Source: Malachius bipustulatus
Lineage: Eukaryota; Arthropoda; Insecta; Coleoptera; Melyridae
DNA length: 64,000 nt
Direction of reading: 5' to 3'
Assembly (NCBI GenBank): GCA_910589415.1
Contig: OU342634.1
Coordinates: 14,257,144-14,321,143, forward strand
Shown here: in pieces, positions 1 through 11,590 of the stretch
How positions within the stretch are numbered: position 1 is the stretch's first letter
How the letters are laid out: each line of letters begins with the position of its first letter
The notes under the pieces: generated by a model
The model's database searches: none
Told to the model about the DNA's origin: nothing
Seen by the model: only the letters and a program-made list of their open reading frames with translations
Program-made: the position numbers and the translations under genes

Positions 1-421
1 TCATTTGCTTTGCAAATGAAAGGGAAGGCCATAAAACGGCTTTAAAAACCGATTTTGAGAGTGCGAAGAGAATACGGTCCTGACAAGAGGCGCTATATCC
101 GCTTTCACATATCGTGTCCATAGTCCACAGGGATTGATGCAATGATTTTTGGAATATAAATGCAAAATAAATGCAAAATTCAAAATAAAAACCGTGCTAC
201 TGTTCATTTCGAAGATTTTCCTTGCCCTGAAAGTGAAGAAAAAAATAGAAATTCGACCGTAGTGTCAAAGAGACACACCTTAGCTGTGACCTTAATATTA
301 GTTTGCAATGGCTGTTTTTAGCTTCTTACCCACCCAGCACCTCTATTTCGCTCCTCGGTCCCGAAAAAATTGATGAAACGTGGGAGCCGTGGATGTATAC
401 AATTACCCGATTATCAATATA
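1..421. other. AT-rich intergenic flank, no gene recognised
   Basis: No reading frame here resembles a known protein and I see no splice-flanked exon. The segment ends at the TA that flanks the palindromic element starting at 422. Confidence 0.5.
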
Positions 422-626
422 CAGGGTGTTAAGAAAATGACGGATAAACTCTTCAGTACATTGTAGGGGACACTCAGTAAAGTACGGGAAAAATAATTTT
501 AAAAAATCCAGAGCTACATTTAAAAAGATATAAGCAAAATATTGAACAATAAATTTGGCAACGTTTAACACGATAATACGGAAGCGTAGAAGGGCCACAC
601 TTAATTTTTTTTTGTTATATTTAACA

Positions 627-835
627 TTCCGACTTATGAGTCGGAATTCCGACTTCTATCTCAGAATTCCGACTTCTATCTCGGAATTCCGACTTGTAAC
701 TCGGAATTCCGACTTGTATCTCGGAATTCCGACTTGTAACTCGGAATTCCGACTTGTATCTCGGAATTCCGACTTGTATCTCGGAATTCCGACTTGTAAC
801 TCGGAATTCCGACTTATAACTCGGAATTCTCATTT
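627..835. repeat. 20-bp tandem repeat, about 10 copies, left arm
   Basis: The unit is TCGGAATTCCGACTTGTAAC or its TATC variant, in strict 20-bp register. Each unit contains the self-complementary core CGGAATTCCG. Both strands stay open as arginine- and serine-rich frames only because the period is not a multiple of three and lacks stops, so I reject them as genes. Confidence 0.9.
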
Positions 836-930
836 AGATCGTGAAAACCCATACGATACAGTGTAGCTGGTTATGGAAGCGTAGGACTATACACTTTTTC
901 GATGGAATTAACGTACCCGCTTATAGTATA

Positions 931-1895
931 CAGGGTGCACCATATATCATTCTCTATATTGCTATCTCCTAAGGCTAAGAGATCCAGGGTCGAATTAATT
1001 ACACAAAAGATGTGCAATTTTGTGGCCATCTCTAATCAGTCAAGACATACAAAATATCTGTAACCGTTCCTGAAATATCCTGAAAAAACTGAAAAATCGA
1101 GATTTCTTATTTTTTTCATATCTTTTTGATTATTGGAGATTAATAAATAATTTTTTGTGGGTTTACATAAGTCGGCAAGAGCTACCCCATCTGACATTTC
1201 AAAAAATTTCAAAGCCAAGTATAACGTTTTTCTTATGGCCGTCATATTGTTTTTTGTGTTGTTCGGTATAAAAAAAATTATAAAAACCAAAAACTGGTCA
1301 ATTTCAAAATATAAAAAAAAAAAAAATTATTACTCTTTTTTATTTACAAAAAAAGACAACTTTATAGACCGAATTTCATTAGATAAATTAAAAAACCATG
1401 AGGCAAGCACTATTTCGGCGTATTTTAACAATGTTGACGTATATCGATGATTCTTTTTGTTTTTCCTCGAAAAAAAGAATAAAAATTTGAGATTTTTTTT
1501 TTTTGAAGTTTATTAATTTTTGGTTTCCATCATTTTTTCATATCGAATGACATAAAGAAATAATATAGCGGCTATAAGAAAAACGAAAGTTGACTGTGAA
1601 AACTTTTGGATCTAGTCGGTCTTGAAAATTTTTGTAATGCCAGATGGGTAGCTCTTGACGATTTATGTAAGCCTACAAAAAATTATTCATTAATTTCCAA
1701 TAATAAGAGAGATATGGCAAAAATAAGAAATTTCGATTTTTGAGTTTCTTCAGGATATTTCAGGAGCAGTCACAGACATCAATGTCTTGACGGATTCGAG
1801 ATGACCATAAAATTCCGCATCTTTTCTCTAGACCGACCCTGTATCTCTTAGCGTTCAGGAGATAGCAATTAGAGAAGGATGTATGGTGCACCCTG
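931..1895. mobile_element. Inner palindromic element, TA-flanked, nested in the 422-2439 element
   Basis: The ends CAGGGTGCACCATA and its inverted copy are flanked by TA at 929-930 and 1896-1897. Inverted similarity continues inward (TTGCTATCTCCT, GCTAAGAGAT). No coding capacity is recognised. Confidence 0.65.
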
Positions 1896-1915
1896 TATAA
1901 TAGGTAAGTAAGATT

Positions 1916-2015
1916 TCCGAGATATAAGTCGGAATTCCGAGTTACAAGTCGGAATTCCGAGTTACAATTCGGAATTCCGAGATACAAGTCGGAATTCCGA
2001 GATACAAGTCGGAAT
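1916..2015. repeat. 20-bp tandem repeat, about 5 copies, right arm (inverted)
   Basis: This is the inverted counterpart of the array at 627-835 with the same AGTCGGAATTCCGAG core. The right arm has about half as many copies as the left, so the array has changed length since the palindrome formed. Confidence 0.85.
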
Positions 2016-2439
2016 GTTAGGTATAACAAAAAAAATTAAGTGTGTGGCCCTTCTACGCTTCCGTACGATAACAGTTGGTATTTGGTAATTTCGTCTAATT
2101 TCTAACAATGCAGGTAGTCAAGGTATCAAAACCGTTGTTGCCAAATGCTTTATTTTACAGCATCTTATAAAAGAAAAAAAATTCTTATTAAATTTTCCAA
2201 GCCAGTAATACATTTTAAGCAATTTTTTTAACTGATAACGATTAAAGTACCCTTTTTATATCTGTAAAATCATTTAATTTTTGCAAATACTGAAAAACAA
2301 AGATAGTAAAATGTTAACTTTGGCATTTTTTATCTCACCAAATTGAAGACCAGAATTTTTTTAATTATTTTTCCCGTACTCTATTGAGTGTCCCCTACAA
2401 TGTACTGAAGAGTTTATCCGTCATTTTCTTAACACCCTG

Positions 2440-4380
2440 TAGGTATACCTAATTTTCCAGATTTCGCCATAAATGAAAAATAATACTCTCATCTAATGCA
2501 CAATGAGATTTCTTTGCTTAGAAATATTTGCACAACAATTCTTTCGATTCGGTAAGTATATAAGTGTTAAATTATAAATAAGATGGTCACTGAGCTACTG
2601 GACTAGCTCTCCTCCAGCGGCGGTTGTCCCTGTCCCTGCAACCGCCCCCATCCAGCCAATCATTCAATGCCAGTCAACTGTCTGCAGTGCTTATCTCTAT
2701 TGTTTCTTTATTGTCTGCAATTCAGTTATCGATGCAGCCTCTTCCGTGGCCTGATCCGCTGGGACTACGCTTAGATGGATGGTTTTTTTATGAACTTAAA
2801 CAATATCAAACTTTATTTTCGATTCGATCTACTTACACACTTCTTATTATGTACATCTATCTAGACCTAGAGGTGGACTTACAGAAGATTCCATGCATTC
2901 GGCACATAAGTGAATTATGTAGGTATTGTGTTAATTAACGGCATATCAAATGTCAAAACTTCAGACGGTTATTCCATGTATATGGAACCTTTCAAAACGA
3001 AAAGTTCTGTTAGCCTTATAAGCGAGGAGCGAGCATATTTATACAAGAGTGTGTTTCCGGAATCAGCAGACAGCATAGAACTGCATGTAAAGCAAGAAAT
3101 GATCAAAAACATGACTTGAAATTTAAAATTCTTCCTCACTTAATGGGTGCATAAAGAGTGAACAAGAAAAAAAGAGTGATTACAAGGAAGTTCTTTTAAC
3201 GAAAGTTTAAAATGTTCAAAAATCTTGTGTGGCACACGTTGCAAAATGAGTGTTTCAGCGCTTTGACTATTGTCAAAGTCTCGGCCTTCGGCCTCGTTTG
3301 ACAATTTTCGTCCGGTCCAATTTTGCAACTTGTATATTATCACAAATCGCATTTTGACGTGTAATTAATTAACACTCTGTATGGGAACATAAAAATAAAA
3401 GTATATTAAGCCGGATACATGTACATGTATACAATAGATATGACAATGTAGGTAAATGTTGATGTTTGATTAGTATTGGTACTTAGAGTGTAATCTTTGA
3501 GAAATAATCACATCATCACATAACGAGAGGAAGCGCTCAAGCAACAAACACAAAACGCATACTTCTTTGTTTTGAAGAAGTTTTATTATTAAGGCGCCAT
3601 CATTGAAGGGGTATAATAACAGGTTACAAAGTACCTATAAGACCCCACTTAGCCCGTTGTAGTATCTCGTAGGAGATATCAGTCCAGCAGTGCCAGTGCT
3701 ATAGTGCCAGAGCTATAGTAGTGTTAGTGTATAAAATACAATTTGTTTTTATGGCCGATACAGATTAATCCTTCTTACTATAATTTGAAATCGTTTTATT
3801 AAAAGCTGGATCTTCCATTGTGTTTTTGTTGCTTTTAGAGGCTCATCTAGCGAATTGGGAAATAATATGATTGATGTTACATCTAACAACCGTCGACTGA
3901 TTATTTCTTCTGCGTTATCTGATACTAAACGGGCTGCACCTATAATTTCGCTCTAATACATAATACACCTATACCTATAGCATATATACCTATACGGGTT
4001 CTATGTATCGATTTTTCACGAGTTATGCCGGTAATTTCCTCGTCCATATCGAAATATGAATTATGTGATCTAGGCACGAACTTGTTATTGAAACAACCAT
4101 TTGACAACCAATTTGTATCGGTTTCGTTTCTTTCTTACAGCAGAAAATAAATATCTATCTACCTCCAAGACGTGTCTAGTTCGTGGAAAACCAATTACAC
4201 CCACCCCCATTGTTTCCTTACTATTCGGGGATGATTCTCATCACACCAATCATTGCATAAAGATATTATTGTATCACGAAAGCAATCATCAAAACTTGAA
4301 ATTTTTCCCTTATTTCTGACAGCTTTACAAAATTTCAAGTCTAAATTTATTAGAGAAGTCAACATAATTTTTTTTTTTAC
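2440..4380. other. Intergenic, no gene recognised
   Basis: AT-rich sequence without a convincing exon. The frames at 2624-2938 and 2910-3119 have no recognisable domain. A nested perfect hairpin lies at 3238-3329. Confidence 0.45.
3238..3329. repeat. Nested perfect inverted repeat (cruciform-like)
   Basis: The outer arms GTTGCAAAAT/ATTTTGCAAC (3238-3247, 3320-3329), middle arms ATTGTCAAA/TTTGACAAT (3269-3277, 3297-3305) and inner arms GGCC/GGCC are concentric and perfect. This is probably the core of a small MITE. Confidence 0.65.
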
Positions 4381-6110
4381 TTTGGTAGCCTAGTTATAAC
4401 TGATACCAGAATCAGTCACTCCTAGTTACTTTATTCAGAGAAATTATCACATTAGCACTTTTGAATTAAAGAAAGCTCAGAACCAGTCATCGTTACATAT
4501 TCCTGATTTAGCCACTCCAGTCACTGGACTAGAAAGAAATTAAAAAATAACAATTTGTTATATAACAATCATACAAACAAGTCACTTTCCATATAACGCT
4601 TACAAATTAAGTGAGCTTAGTCAGAATTATCACCCAAACGAGTAAAGTTTTTATATAACGCTTTCAAATTTAGAAAGTCCTCGTTACAGAAATTATCAAT
4701 ACTATAGTTAACTAGCACAGAAGGCTTTAATTTTTTACATTTCATAGAAACCCCACGAAAATGATCACCTTAGTCAGAACAATCATACAAACAAGTCACT
4801 TTTCATATAACGCTTACAAATTAAGTGAGCTTGGTCAGAATCATCACCAAAACGAGTAAAGTTTTTATATAACGCTTTCAAATTTAGAAAGCCCTCGTTA
4901 CAGAAATTATCAATACTTGTTAGCTTTCACAGAAGGCTTTAAATTTGTTACTTTTCATAGAAATCCCACGAAAATGATCACCTTAGTCAGAACAATCATA
5001 CAAACAAGTCACTTTGCATATAACGCTTACAAATTAAGCGAGCTTAGTCAGAATTATCACCAAAACGAGTAAAGATTTTATATAACGCTTTCAAATTTAG
5101 AAAGCCTCCGTTACAGAAATTATCAATACTTGTTAGCTTCCACAGAAGGCTTTAATTTTTCTACTTTTCATAGAAACCCCACGAAAATTATCACCTTAGT
5201 CAGAACAATCATACAAACAAGTCACTTTGCATATAACGCTTACAAATTAAGCGAGCTTAGTCAGAATTATCACCAAAACGAGTAAAGATTTTATATAACG
5301 CTTTCAAATTTAGAAAGCCTCCGTTACAGAAATTATCAATGCTTGTTAGCTTCCACAGAAGGCTTTAATTTTTTTACTTTTCATAGAAACCCCACGAAAA
5401 TGATCACCTTAGTCAGAACAATCATACAAACAAGTCACTTTCCATATAACGCTTACAAATTAAGTGAGCTTGGTCAGAATCATCACCAAAACGAGTAAAG
5501 TTTTTATATAACGCTTTCAAATTTAGAAAGCCCTCGTTACAGAAATTATCAATACTATAGTTAGCTAGCACAGAAGGCTTTAATATTTTACTTTTCATAG
5601 AAACTTCACGAAAATGATCACCTTAGTCAGAACAATCATACAAACAAGTCACTTTCCATATAACGCTTACAAATTAAGTGAGCTTAGTCAGAATTATCAC
5701 CAAAACGAGTAAAGTTTTTATATAACGCTTTCAAATTTAGAAAGCCCTCGTTACAGAAATTATCAATACTAGTTAGCTTTCACAGAAGGCTTTAATTTTT
5801 TTTTACTTTTCATAGAAACCCCACGAAACTAATCGAGTAAACTTTTATACTAATCTATTCAATCATAAATAAACTGGTCAGTTTTCATAGAGAGCTTTCA
5901 AATTTAGACACCCCCAGACAATGAAAATATTAGAACGAATCACTTTTATTAGAAAGCTAACAGAACTAGTCACCTTTAATTAATTATAATAACCATTAGA
6001 ACTAGTCTCTTTTCATAAAACGCTTACAAAGGTAAATGCTTGATCAGATTTAGTAATATGAAGCTAGGGAACCAGCTATTACAGAACTAGGTGAAGAAGC
6101 TTTCATGATC
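4380..6110. repeat. Satellite-like tandem array, ~212-bp monomer, about 6 good copies
   Basis: Near-identical monomers begin with CAATCATACAAACAAGTCAC at about 4566, 4782, 4993, 5208, 5420 and 5634. The flanks (4380-4560 and 5830-6110) hold decayed copies. Inside each monomer related sub-units recur (ATATAACGCTTACAAATTAA, ATATAACGCTTTCAAATTTA, TTTTCATAGAAACCCCACG), which suggests the monomer is itself a diverged trimer of about 70 bp. Confidence 0.85.
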
Positions 6111-7789
6111 TTCCATAATGAACACTTTTCTAATTTTCAGAAGACCCTTACCAAAGGGCTAAAATTGAATCAGTTCAAGCCATCGACCATCGACTGCGTC
6201 CTCCGCGTACACTACTTAGTCGAACTTATCTTTTAAACATTAGGCAGTTTTAAATCTGGATTCTTTCAGAGGCTAATGGTTCGAGTTCGAGTATGTAATG
6301 CCGAAAGAATATGTAACGGTTGGGGTAAGGAACCCCGTACAATCGGCACGTCTATTGCAAACCCGTGACCAAGCAGATTTTCCTGCTCTTTTTAACTACC
6401 CGACAATAATTGAATGAATGATATATAAATTTATTTTCCCGGGAATGAAAGGGGACAGTGACTCGTGCCGATTATTCTTGAAGGAAATCTTTCTATATGC
6501 AAGCGATTCAATAAGACAGCATCTTTTGAACGCGTTTGTGTAAAAATTATTTATAATGGTTCCGTTGTTTTTAACTTGGGGTATGTTCTTTAAAATGACG
6601 CACTTCAATTTCTCTTTTAATAAATAGGTACGTAAAGCTACGTTCCGCAAAGACGAGGCAGTCTATATGTATAGTAGCGTAGCTCAAATGGAGGGCTATA
6701 TAGTGGAGGGTTTTTTTCTAGTTAATTTTTTGTTGTGACAGAATATTGCGCATTGTTGTTTTATCGTAGATTATTGAAAGATCTGTAAATAAGGCTAGTT
6801 CCGAGAATTATTACATGCAGAATATGACAATTATGTAAAACCTGACAATTGATAAAGACACGTATTTTTATTCAAAATATATTTTACCAATAATTCATCC
6901 TCAGGAATTGCATTGCAGTGACAATTTGGAGCTAGATTGTTCAAAGTGAGAGTCGACAGATCGATGAAACATTGAACGGGCTTATATACCTACTAGATAG
7001 ATATACCTATAGGTGTATGCACAGATATAGACAGGGTGTGCGGATTTTATGATCAGGGTGCGATGGTTAGAAGCTGGTCATGCAATAATCTAACAGCAAA
7101 CACGAGTCGCGACTCGAGACTTCAAAGCAACGGCATAGCATCAGCTTGCGCTAGATTGCTCTCAATAATTACTATGCAAAATTATTAGCATATTAATTAA
7201 AGAAAATGTAATTAAAATTGAGTTGTGTCGAATAGGAAGGCGATTATCATAACTGAGTTGAGGCGTCGAGTTCAAAATACGTCCAGCATTGGAAAAGTGA
7301 TCAAAAGTAGACACAAATTGCCACCGGAACATCTTTGACGTCTTCATTTGAATATAGACCAAATTTAGACTGTGTTTTTATCATTCCTGAATTCGTTTGC
7401 ATATTATATTAATCTTCACAAACTCTCGCTATTTACTCACTATACATATTATTATACCTTAACGTTCCATTATCATTTTTGATCGTCCCAAGATAATCCC
7501 CCTGCTCATATAGGTAGGTATTATGTTTTATAATAATAACTGAAATAGGTAATCATATTAACTGCCAGGTACCAATTACCTACCTGAGTACTTTTTATTT
7601 CTTTACCTATGATGTGTCATTTATAATAACGCATGACCCTCCTTTTCCTCTTTCGTGTGGCGTAAATGTGAGAAGCAATTAATGCAGGTTTTGCATCTGT
7701 AAAAACAGACATCAGGTTAAGTCTGATGATAATTTAATTACTAAAGAAATAATGTAACAAATCCATTCATTGGTTAAGTAATGGACCGG
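6111..7789. other. Intergenic, no gene recognised
   Basis: AT-rich. The short frames near 6396-6650 and 7162-7362 show no domain or exon structure. Confidence 0.45.
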
Positions 7790-8182
7790 TTCTAAGGTGT
7801 TCTGAAGATGCATGAAGGTGCTCTACAGAATTCTGAAGCTCTGAAGCTATTCCTTGGCAGGATTGTCAAAATGTCATAATTGGATTAATTTATACGTTTC
7901 TTAGCTGCAGAACTCTGGAATTTATCTATAAATCCAGTCGTGGTGCCTTGATTTTTCTTTTTGCAGACGGCTTCTGTTAATTTTACCGTCCTCTTTTCTG
8001 CATGCGGATGAATTCCGAAGCTCTGAAGCTATTTTTTGGCAGGATTGTCAAAACTATCATAACTGGATTACTTTATACATCTCTTAGCTTCAGAACTCTA
8101 GAATTTTTCCATAAATCTAGTCGTGCTGCTTTGATTTTTCTTTTTGCAGAAGGCTTCTGTTGATTTTACCGTCCACTTTTCT
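7790..8182. repeat. ~190-bp tandem repeat, left part (interrupted array)
   Basis: There are two monomers, each with GCTCTGAAGCTATT, GGCAGGATTGTCAAAA, TCCAGTCGTG or TCTAGTCGTG, TTTTTCTTTTTGCAGA and TTTTACCGTCC. The array stops abruptly at 8182, where a fold-back element begins, and resumes at 11591. The last 13 bases before the break (8170-8182) reappear after it with one mismatch, as a target duplication. Confidence 0.8.
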
Positions 8183-8207
8183 ATGAAACAAATTGAATAA
8201 TAATAAA

Positions 8208-10798
8208 TAGTCCAGTCAATAAATGACCCAAAATGAGGTGTAGAGTGCGTAAGCAGGTAACTAAGCGATTCCTTCAGAAACTTGTTCAGGGGGCTTAGGT
8301 TGTTAACATACCAAAAGTCCTGACTCCTAGGTGATGAGCGGGGGGGAGGAGGGGGGGTAAAGGTACGAATTTTGGGTTTTTCGCTTATATCTCGAAAACG
8401 GTGCATCGGAGAGAAATATTTTTAGATAATAAAATGGAGTTCTTAAAATTATCTAAAACTTTTATATCATATGTTTTTTTCTAATTCCTAACCGTTTTCG
8501 AGCTATACCCTCGGAAAAAGTTGAAATTTACAAAAAAAATCAATTTACGTCAAAATATTCATAAACATTGCATCATATTGTCTAAACCTATTCATAAACG
8601 AAAAGTATGAATAGGAAAGAAGTTGTAGATTTTTAAATTCCCTTTTAGAATATATATACATATGCTGATTAATGTCCAACCCGCCTAAAGTTACAGCTAT
8701 TTTAAAACTTGTATAGCATTTTGCAATTTTCAGAAAATTAGTTTGTATATCATATTCTTAACCCACAACCTTTGTTCGTGTATTTTGTTTAAATTATAGA
8801 TAACAATATCAGCAATTTGTTAGTCAATTGAATTTAATACTAGAAAACAACATTAAAAGAGCCGTATGCAATAGAACGCCGATTAACCGAATCGCGAATT
8901 ATCCGTATCGGTCCTAAGCGTTATATAAAAAATTAAAACTAAGTAATTTTTCAATAAAAACAAGTTCAATCACAAGAACAAATGCGTCGTTACAGACTAA
9001 AAAGGTCAGCCGACATCAATTTGACATGGGACACACAAATACCTGGTAAACAGGAAGACTTTTTATCAAATCCTACCAACAAAACTAACTTCATCTCCTT
9101 ACTGGAGATAAAGCTGCAGGAGAAAGGGATACATACTCTTCAGGCTACCGATGACACTGACATCCTAATCGTGAAGACTGCTGTTGAACAATCCACTCAC
9201 AACTCTGTGGCTGTCGTTGGTGAGGATGTAGACCTTGCTGTCCTGTTGATTGCTTCCACTCCTGCGACCCGAGATATCTTTATGCTGAAACCCGGACGAG
9301 GGAAAACCAAAACAATAGTACTGTCCACCCAAGAGATGCAGCACCGTAGATTTGAACACATCCTGTTCCTTCATTCATTTACCGGATGCGACACAACTTC
9401 TGCTACTTTCAGGAGAAGCAAGGTGGGCTTATTTAAATTGTATTTGGAGTCAGAAATCATCCAGCAAGCAGCAATGACATTTTCTAACGCCTCCTCTACT
9501 TACGACCAGGTTGAAAAGGCTGGGGAGATGTGCTTTCTGAAGTGGTATAAGGCGCCAAAAAAACAAACCTCCCTTAACCAGTACCGCTTCCAATCGTTTA
9601 CGAGGTCAGTGGCAAATATGAAGCCTGAAATCAGCTCCCTACCTCCAACAGAGAATGCAGCTAAACAGCACTCTCGGCGAACCTACCACCAAGTGCAGCA
9701 GTGGCTCGGTAATGAGCTGCCCCCTCAAGATTGGGGGTGGAAACGTGTAGGAGACACCCTGGTGGCAATTACAATGGAAAATCTACCAGCACCAGAGGTT
9801 CTTCTGAAAACTATATTTTGCCGCTGCACCAAGGATTGTGTAATTGGAAAATGTGGCTGCCGAAAAGCGATGCTCACCTGTTCTGCAGCGTGCCTCCACT
9901 GTCAAGGGAAGTGCCTAAACAGTGTGCCTGTTGACGATGAGGACGATGAAGACGATGTAGAGGCCATTCAGCAAGAGCCACCCGCTACTGAGCAAGAAGA
10001 TGCCATGGAAGAACAATCATTGCCTGGGCCCTCAAGTTCAAAGAGGATGAAAATTTGATTACTTTTAAAGTTGAGAGTAAAACATTAGGAATATATTGAG
10101 AACAATGGGGTTTACAATTATTATTGTATTGGTGTAACGAAACTATCTGTAGAATAAAGTGTGAAATTTATCATCATTATTTTTTCTACTTTATTTAATA
10201 ACTTGCTTATAAGTGGCCATATATGTTATTAGATGAACGAACAAAGGTTGTGGGTTAAGGATATGATATACAAACTAATTTTCTGAAAATTGCAAAATGC
10301 TATACAAGTTTTAAAATAGCTGTAACTTTAGGCTGGTTGGACATTAATCAGCATATGTATATATATTCTAAAAGGGAATTTAAAAATCTACAACTTCTTT
10401 CCTATTCATACTTTTCGTTTATGAATAGGTTTAGACAATATGATGCAATGTTTATGAATATTTTGACGTAAATTGATTTTTTTTGTAAATTTCAACTTTT
10501 TCCGAGGGTATAGCTCGAAAACGGTTAGGAATTAGAAAAAAACATATGATATAAAAGTTTTAGATAATTTTAAGAACTCCATTTTATTATCTAAAAATAT
10601 TTCTCTCCGATGCACCGTTTTCGAGATATAAGCGAAAAACCCAAAATTCGTACCTTTACCCCCCCTCCTCCCCCCCGCTCATCACCTAGGAGTCAGGACT
10701 TTTGGTATGTTAACAACCTAAGCCCCCTGAACAAGTTTCTGAAGGAATCGCTTAGTTACCTGCTCACGCACTCTACACCTCATTCTTTGACTGGACTA
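8208..10798. mobile_element. 2.6-kb DNA transposon with ~570-bp terminal inverted repeats (Academ-like?)
   Basis: The left arm (8208-8780) and right arm (10228-10798) are nearly identical in inverted orientation, starting TAGTCCAGTCAA and ending TTGACTGGACTA. The empty target can be read from the second fold-back copy at about 39950-39985, and comparison shows that AAA (8205-8207, 10799-10801) was duplicated. A 3-4 bp duplication together with an XPG-like nuclease gene fits Academ transposons. That assignment is inference; the arms and duplication are seen directly. Confidence 0.75.
8982..10058 (+). CDS. Transposon-borne FEN1/XPG-like nuclease fragment with C-terminal Cys-rich module
   Basis: This is an uninterrupted 358-codon frame between the inverted arms. 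It belongs to a protein family that is highly amplified in arthropod genomes and usually lacks a name. Visible landmarks are DDTDIL (57-62), GEDVDLAVLL (80-89) and FTGCDTTSA (133-141), which correspond to acidic and GCDT-type positions of PIN/FEN1-like nucleases. After them come a conserved middle with LPPTENAAKQHS and WGWK, and a Cys-rich block at 280-311 with nine cysteines. The tail is acidic (318-325) and ends in basic KRMKI. Full-length relatives carry an N-terminal half with the first acidic cluster. It is missing here, so the protein is either truncated or lacks an upstream exon. AATAAA follows at 10153-10158. Nuclease activity cannot be assumed. Confidence 0.75.
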   Translation: MRRYRLKRSADINLTWDTQIPGKQEDFLSNPTNKTNFISLLEIKLQEKGIHTLQATDDTDILIVKTAVEQSTHNSVAVVGEDVDLAVLLIASTPATRDIFMLKPGRGKTKTIVLSTQEMQHRRFEHILFLHSFTGCDTTSATFRRSKVGLFKLYLESEIIQQAAMTFSNASSTYDQVEKAGEMCFLKWYKAPKKQTSLNQYRFQSFTRSVANMKPEISSLPPTENAAKQHSRRTYHQVQQWLGNELPPQDWGWKRVGDTLVAITMENLPAPEVLLKTIFCRCTKDCVIGKCGCRKAMLTCSAACLHCQGKCLNSVPVDDEDDEDDVEAIQQEPPATEQEDAMEEQSLPGPSSSKRMKI

Positions 10799-10837
10799 AA
10801 ATTATTATATCAATTACAGCAATCCGAGATTGTTGAA

Positions 10838-11590
10838 AAACAATAATGCTTTCTGAACGACACACTTACTCCAGTATGGTGAAGACAGAGACATCGATGT
10901 TTCAATGGTCATTTCCATCTCATCAGTCTGTCACATCACCACCACTAGAGAAGTGTGCCGATCAGAAAGAAAATCAAAAGCTTTAAGCAAAATGATTTGT
11001 CGGAAACATAGTGACTTGCAAGGCAAATGCCATCTGACGACTGAAAAGTATACAAACTTTCAATATGTCAATCAGAGATTCTCCCAGAAAAATCTGCAAT
11101 TTTTTCACTACCAACGCTGACAGTTCACTGAAAAACTATAATTACCTTGTTTTTCAACAATCTCGGATTGCTGTAATTGATATAATAATTTATTATTATT
11201 CAATTTGTTTCATAGAAACTACTTCCTTTCTAGGAACACAGCTTGTGACTAGCTCCATCTCTAATTGGTTTACTGAGATTCCCAAGCTAATTGGTTTTTC
11301 AGTGAACTGTCAGCGTTGGTAGTGAAAAATTTCAGATTTCTCTGGGAGAATCTCTGATTGACACATTGAAAGTTGTACTTTTCAGTCATCAGATGGCATT
11401 TGCCATGCAAGTCACTATGTTTCCGACAAATCATTTTGCTTAAAGCTTTTGATTTTCTTTCTGATCGGCACACTTCTCTAGTGGTGGTGATGTGACAGAC
11501 TGATGAGATGGAAATGACCATTGAAACATCGATGTCTCTGTCTTCACCATACTGGAGTAAGTGTGTCGTTCAGAAAGCATTATTGTTTTT
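10838..11590. repeat. Long inverted repeat, ~290-bp arms with ~170-bp loop
   Basis: The left arm reads ACAATAATGCTTTCTGAACG onward. The right arm is its near-perfect inverse ending in CGTTCAGAAAGCATTATTGT. A transcript through this region would fold into a hairpin of nearly 300 bp. Short open frames in both arms are mirror images of each other and are not genes. Confidence 0.85.

Larger units (their letters stand above)
422..2439. mobile_element. Palindromic (fold-back) element, TA-flanked, CAGGGTG ends
   Basis: The ends are inverted copies, CAGGGTGTTAAGAAAATGAC on the left and its complement ending CACCCTG on the right, and both sides are flanked by TA. Long stretches of the arms match in inverted orientation: the tract with GTGGCCCTTCTACGCTTCC, the tract with AGTGTCCCCTACAATGTAC, and a 20-bp tandem repeat. 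A TA target site with inverted ends fits a Tc1/mariner-type non-autonomous element, although I see no transposase. A second element with related ends (931-1895) fills the centre, so the present length is composite. Confidence 0.7.
8183..11590. mobile_element. Fold-back element with a 13-bp target duplication, interrupted by another transposon
   Basis: The ends ATGAAACAAATTG and GCATTATTGTTTTT (complement AAAAACAATAATGC) are identical to those of the 39633-39985 copy, so both termini are defined independently. The flanking duplication is CGTCCACTTTTCT at 8170-8182 against CGTCCTCTTTTCT at 11591-11603. Inside are a short tail region, then long inverted arms (about 10840-11130 and 11300-11590). 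A second tail copy lies in the loop near 11150-11212. The tail is split by the 8208-10798 element. Confidence 0.75.

Noticed and set aside
627..835. CRISPR-like array of 20-bp repeats
   Set aside because: Units are contiguous without spacers, and the genome is eukaryotic.
10610..10846. Proline-rich small protein, present twice (8098-8406 minus and 10610-10846 plus)
   Set aside because: These are the two inverted arms of the 8208-10798 transposon, so the identical frames reflect the repeat.
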